Shown here: one piece after another, positions 5,562 to 8,363 of the stretch
Layout: each line of letters opens with the position of its first letter
Position numbering within the stretch: position 1 is the stretch's first letter
Source: Nitrospirota bacterium
GTDB taxonomy: Bacteria; Nitrospirota; 9FT-COMBO-42-15; HDB-SIOI813
Length of the DNA stretch: 8,363 nt
Reading direction: 5' to 3'
Assembly (NCBI GenBank): GCA_016214375.1
Contig: JACROQ010000169.1
Location: forward strand, 1-8,363
Made by a program: the position numbers and the translations under genes
Notes under the pieces: model-generated
Seen by the model: only the letters and a program-made list of their open reading frames with translations
Told to the model about the DNA's origin: nothing
Databases searched by the model: none

Positions 5562-7178
5562 TTCCTTTATGGACTCGACTACCCTGTAGACCTCTTCGGG
5601 GGTCGTGACCCCCTTTTTCACCTTATCAAAGGCGTCGTCAAGCAGGCCCCCCATACCCTGGTTCTTTGCCGCCATCTTGATGACCTCTTCCGGTCCGCCC
5701 GATACGATCATCTCCCGAATCTCCGGAGTGATTGTAAATATCTCAAAGACCCCGATACGCCCCTGATATCCCGTACGATTACACAAATAGCAGCCTTGAG
5801 GCAGGTAGCTGTTATCCTCCCCCGTCTTTTTACAGGCAGGACACAGCCTCCTGACCAGCCTCTGCGAGAGGATCCCGATGACCGTAGAGGCTATAATGTA
5901 TCTTGGTATCCCGATATCAACGAGCCTGGTAATCGTGGAGACGGCGTCGTTTGTGTGAAGGGTGCTCAGCACCAGATGGCCTGTCATGGCGGCCCTGAAG
6001 GCGATCTCTGCCGTCTCCTCATCCCTGATCTCCCCTATCAGGATGACATCAGGGTCCTGTCTTAAGATCGACCGCAGACACCTGGCAAAGGTAAGCCCTA
6101 TGTCTGATCTCACCTGAACCTGGTTGATCCCCTGGATATTGTATTCAACCGGATCTTCGACGGTCACGATATTGATCATGCCCGACTTGATCCTGTTGAT
6201 AATGGCATACAGGGTGGTCGTCTTCCCGCTCCCTGTCGGGCCCGTCACCAGGATGATCCCCTTCTTCCTCTGGATGAGTGTCTGCATCCGGGCATAGTCC
6301 TTTTCTGAGAGGCCTAAATCCTCCAAAAGGGCGGTAGTGTGCGACTGGTCAAGGATCCTGATCACGGTCTTCTCCCCGACGGACACCGGCAGGGTCGAGA
6401 CCCTCATATCAATATCCCTTCCCGCGATCCTGCTCCTGAATCCCCCATCCTGCGGCAGTCTCTTTTCCGCAATATTGAGACGTGCCAGTATCTTAATCCG
6501 GGAGGTGATGGGTCCCTGGACCCACGGAGACAGCCTCGTCCTCTCCATCAGCACCCCGTCAATCCTGAACCGGACAACCACAAAATCCTTAGAGGGTTCT
6601 ATATGGATATCACTTGCCCTGTTCTCTACGGCCTCTGTCAATAACAGATTGACTAACTTGATAATCGGGGCAGACTGTTCCCCCTTTTCAATATCCGGAA
6701 GATTGACGGCGGAAGGGAAAAAATTTGTAATATTCTCTACAGAGGCATCATATTTGTAATGATAGGTTATGGCCTCTGTAACCGCCCTTTGATCTCCGAT
6801 CAGAGGGCGTATTTTCATCCCGCAAGAGAACTCCATCTCCTGAACACCTTCAATATTTAATGGATCCGAGATGACGGCAACCAGGGTCTTATTTTCGATA
6901 CGGACAGGCAAGATCAGATGCCTCTTAGCCATCTCTTCGGGTATGGCTAAAAGGGCCTCGGACACAATGGACAGCTTGTTGACATCCACATACTCCAGTC
7001 CGTACTGCCTGGATAATGCCCTTGCAATATCCCCCTCAGATACCAGATTGCTGTTTACCAGAAGGACACCGAGTCGCAGCGGCATCCCTTTTTGCTCTTC
7101 AAGCACCCTCCTGGCCACATCCTCCCCGATGATCCCCTCTGCTACCAGCATCTCACCGATCTTCTTATTAGCCCCCAT
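5556..7178 (-). CDS. GspE/PilB-family type II secretion or type IV pilus assembly ATPase
   Basis: This 540-residue cytoplasmic motor ATPase has an N-terminal MshEN-type region at about 1-145; KIGEMLVAEGII and LGVLLVNSNLVSEGDIA look like its repeated half motifs. The catalytic half follows, with Walker A GPTGSGKTT (313-321), an Asp box near EDPVEY (341-346), Walker B DPDVILIGEIRD (375-386) and a His box in TGHLVLSTLHTND (399-411). A tetracysteine zinc site has C446-x2-C449 and C463-x2-C466, with only 13 residues between the pairs, shorter than I expect for the family. These ATPases power pilin or pseudopilin polymerisation. Sequence alone does not separate PilB from GspE, but the comEC-like gene upstream favours a competence or pilus role. 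The start at 7178 has GGAGGG 8 bases upstream, inside the preceding gene, with which it overlaps by 11 bp. Confidence 0.93.
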   Translation of the reverse strand: MGANKKIGEMLVAEGIIGEDVARRVLEEQKGMPLRLGVLLVNSNLVSEGDIARALSRQYGLEYVDVNKLSIVSEALLAIPEEMAKRHLILPVRIENKTLVAVISDPLNIEGVQEMEFSCGMKIRPLIGDQRAVTEAITYHYKYDASVENITNFFPSAVNLPDIEKGEQSAPIIKLVNLLLTEAVENRASDIHIEPSKDFVVVRFRIDGVLMERTRLSPWVQGPITSRIKILARLNIAEKRLPQDGGFRSRIAGRDIDMRVSTLPVSVGEKTVIRILDQSHTTALLEDLGLSEKDYARMQTLIQRKKGIILVTGPTGSGKTTTLYAIINRIKSGMINIVTVEDPVEYNIQGINQVQVRSDIGLTFARCLRSILRQDPDVILIGEIRDEETAEIAFRAAMTGHLVLSTLHTNDAVSTITRLVDIGIPRYIIASTVIGILSQRLVRRLCPACKKTGEDNSYLPQGCYLCNRTGYQGRIGVFEIFTITPEIREMIVSGGPEEVIKMAAKNQGMGGLLDDAFDKVKKGVTTPEEVYRVVESIKES

Positions 7179-8363
7179 GACTCAAACCCTCCATCATCTT
7201 CTGAAGATTCTGCGCCTCTGTCCGGACCATGGATCTCCAGTCGTTAAAGTCTGCCCCTTTTAAGACCCTGTCTTCATATCTCCTGATCTTAAGTCTCCCG
7301 CCTTTGGCCTCTATCGTCACGGCGCCATCCCGATCTGTCCTGTATACAGATGCCCCTGCGTTTTTGTAGGCTGAAATAGCCTCTGCCGATGGGTGGTGGT
7401 ATGAGTTCTGATAGCCGGCGGATATGACGGCTATGTCTGGCCTTACGGCTGAGATGAACCCATCCTCTACAGAACCCCTTGACCCGTGATGGGGGACCTT
7501 GATCACCCGGCTCTCCATAGGAACACCTGCTGCTGCGATCTCTCTCATCCCCTCAGACTCTATGTCCCCTGTGAATAAAAGGGAGATGTCCTTGCAGGCA
7601 ATCCTCATGACAATGGAGAGATCGTTAATCTTCCGCTGTCCATTGGGGACAGAATTAAATTCTGTCCCCAAAAAGGGGGGCACGGGGGGATTTAAAAAGC
7701 CTATCCTGCATCCCCCGATCATTCTATCCTCCATACCTCTGTGTACCATCACCTCCCTGATCCCCCGCCTCTGCACAGCATCGTAAAACCCACGGGCTGC
7801 CATCCCCTTTGTCCCATTGGTCCAGACCTCGCCGATGTCAAACACCTCGGCGATAAAGGCAAGCCCTTCGATATGATCCAACTGCGGGTGTGTGGATACC
7901 ACATAGTCTATTCTCCTGATCCCCTGGTTCCACAGATGCGGGGCCAGCACAGAACGTCCCATATCAAATGTCTCGCTGAATGTCCCGCCGCCATCGATGA
8001 TCATCACCTCTCCGTTTGGAAATTCAATCAGGGCCGAGTCCCCCTGACCGACATCCAGGAAGGTCACACGCATCACCCCTTCTCCATCTCTCGCTAAGGC
8101 ACTACAGCCGAGGGAAAGGGTTATCATAAGAATAGAGGCCCCAAGTAATATCTTTGCCCATCGCTTCCTGAAGAACAGTAAAGAGAGGAGGCATAGATAG
8201 ACAGAAAGGATAAGGGGTATACCCGGCGAAGGGGTATAGATCATGGCGGAGGGGAGTCCTGCAAACAGTCTGACCATCTTATAGAAGAGCCGCAACAGCA
8301 GATCATTGACCCAGGCGAGCGGGATGACATCCGCATGCGACACGAGGGCAAAGAGGGATGTCA
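7168..8363 (-). CDS. comEC: ComEC/Rec2-type DNA-uptake protein, C-terminal part (N-terminus beyond window edge)
   Basis: The frame is open to the right edge, so the 397 visible residues are the C-terminal part of a longer protein. A GTG at 8343 is internal, not the start. Visible are the end of the polytopic Competence domain (a hydrophobic segment with PGIPLILSVYLCLLSLLFF, then a further membrane segment) and the metallo-beta-lactamase-like domain. Motifs are FLDVGQGDSALIEF, IDGGG, STHPQLDHIEGL (HxxxDH form), LLFTGDIE, KVPHHGSRGS and VISAGYQNSYHHPS, all characteristic of ComEC. ComEC forms the inner-membrane channel for single-stranded DNA in natural transformation, and the lactamase-like domain is thought to be a nuclease. 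Between FLNPP and INDLSIVMR there is extra sequence coinciding with a 29-bp palindromic repeat. The downstream pilus-type ATPase overlaps by 11 bp and is probably translationally coupled. Homologues without the Competence domain exist, but the preceding membrane segments favour ComEC. Confidence 0.87.
   Translation of the reverse strand, partial: TSLFALVSHADVIPLAWVNDLLLRLFYKMVRLFAGLPSAMIYTPSPGIPLILSVYLCLLSLLFFRKRWAKILLGASILMITLSLGCSALARDGEGVMRVTFLDVGQGDSALIEFPNGEVMIIDGGGTFSETFDMGRSVLAPHLWNQGIRRIDYVVSTHPQLDHIEGLAFIAEVFDIGEVWTNGTKGMAARGFYDAVQRRGIREVMVHRGMEDRMIGGCRIGFLNPPVPPFLGTEFNSVPNGQRKINDLSIVMRIACKDISLLFTGDIESEGMREIAAAGVPMESRVIKVPHHGSRGSVEDGFISAVRPDIAVISAGYQNSYHHPSAEAISAYKNAGASVYRTDRDGAVTIEAKGGRLKIRRYEDRVLKGADFNDWRSMVRTEAQNLQKMMEGLSHGG
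7643..7693. repeat. REP/MITE-like palindromic element inside the comEC-like gene
   Basis: At 7643-7671 the arms TTGGGGACAGAATT and AATTCTGTCCCCAA form a perfect 29-bp palindrome around a single central A (7657). Directly next to it are AAAAA and two six-G runs separated by CAC (7675-7689), then ATTT; on the coding strand this reads as C-rich blocks. Palindromes of the GGGGACAGAATT type are, from memory, dispersed repeats in several bacterial lineages. Here the element is read in frame and encodes roughly PPVPPFLGTEFNSVPN. Its exact borders are not visible, as I see no clear target duplication. Confidence 0.7.

Noticed and set aside
6337..6759. 140-codon plus-strand open frame inside the GspE/PilB gene
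   Set aside because: No family features or ribosome site, and the opposite strand carries the conserved ATPase core.
7666..7689. G-quadruplex at the G6-CAC-G6 tract
   Set aside because: Only two long G runs lie close together, and the tract is better explained as part of the repeat flanking the 29-bp palindrome.
7741..8097. 118-codon plus-strand open frame inside the comEC-like gene
   Set aside because: It is antisense to conserved metallo-beta-lactamase motifs, with low-complexity Pro/His-rich content typical of a shadow frame.

Overview
The window looks like chromosomal DNA from a diderm (Gram-negative type) bacterium. The evidence is a lipoprotein-type substrate-binding protein, a GspE/PilB assembly ATPase and two candidate sigma-54 promoters. 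Base composition is moderate and AGG/AGA arginine codons are common. Together with a radical-SAM peptide gene and a palindrome of a type I recall from such genomes, this would suit an anaerobic lineage such as Desulfobacterota or Nitrospirota. That placement is a low-confidence inference.

Layout. Positions 1-487 (minus) hold the N-terminal part of an inositol-monophosphatase-family enzyme that runs off the left edge. Positions 488-777 are a divergent regulatory region with a GG-N10-GC (sigma-54, -24/-12) promoter at each end and dyads built from TCAAA/TTTGA half-sites between them. Positions 778-5561 (plus) hold four genes in one direction: a radical SAM/SPASM peptide maturase; a 23-residue peptide gene, too short for ordinary gene calling but with a 14-nt Shine-Dalgarno match; a family-5 substrate-binding lipoprotein; and a Cache-HAMP histidine kinase. 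Positions 5556-8363 (minus) hold a GspE/PilB ATPase and, upstream of it and overlapping by 11 bp, the C-terminal part of a ComEC/Rec2-type DNA-uptake protein that runs off the right edge. The two blocks meet tail to tail at a shared TCATGA, which supplies both stop codons.

How the genes may work together. The most interesting unit is 735-5561. I infer a sigma-54-controlled RiPP-like locus: the SPASM enzyme modifies the small peptide (single Cys, C-terminal Trp), and a peptide-binding-type lipoprotein and a membrane kinase lie directly downstream. No ABC permease, exporter, peptidase or response regulator is visible, so a sensing role for the lipoprotein-kinase pair is possible but unproven. 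The kinase C-terminus resembles those that pair with NtrC-type sigma-54 activators, which would fit an autoregulatory loop. The ATPase-ComEC pair fits DNA uptake or type IV pilus function and appears unrelated.

A perfect 29-bp palindrome lies in frame inside the comEC-like gene and looks like a dispersed repeat absorbed into coding sequence. I see no tRNA, rRNA, CRISPR array, integrase or complete insertion sequence.
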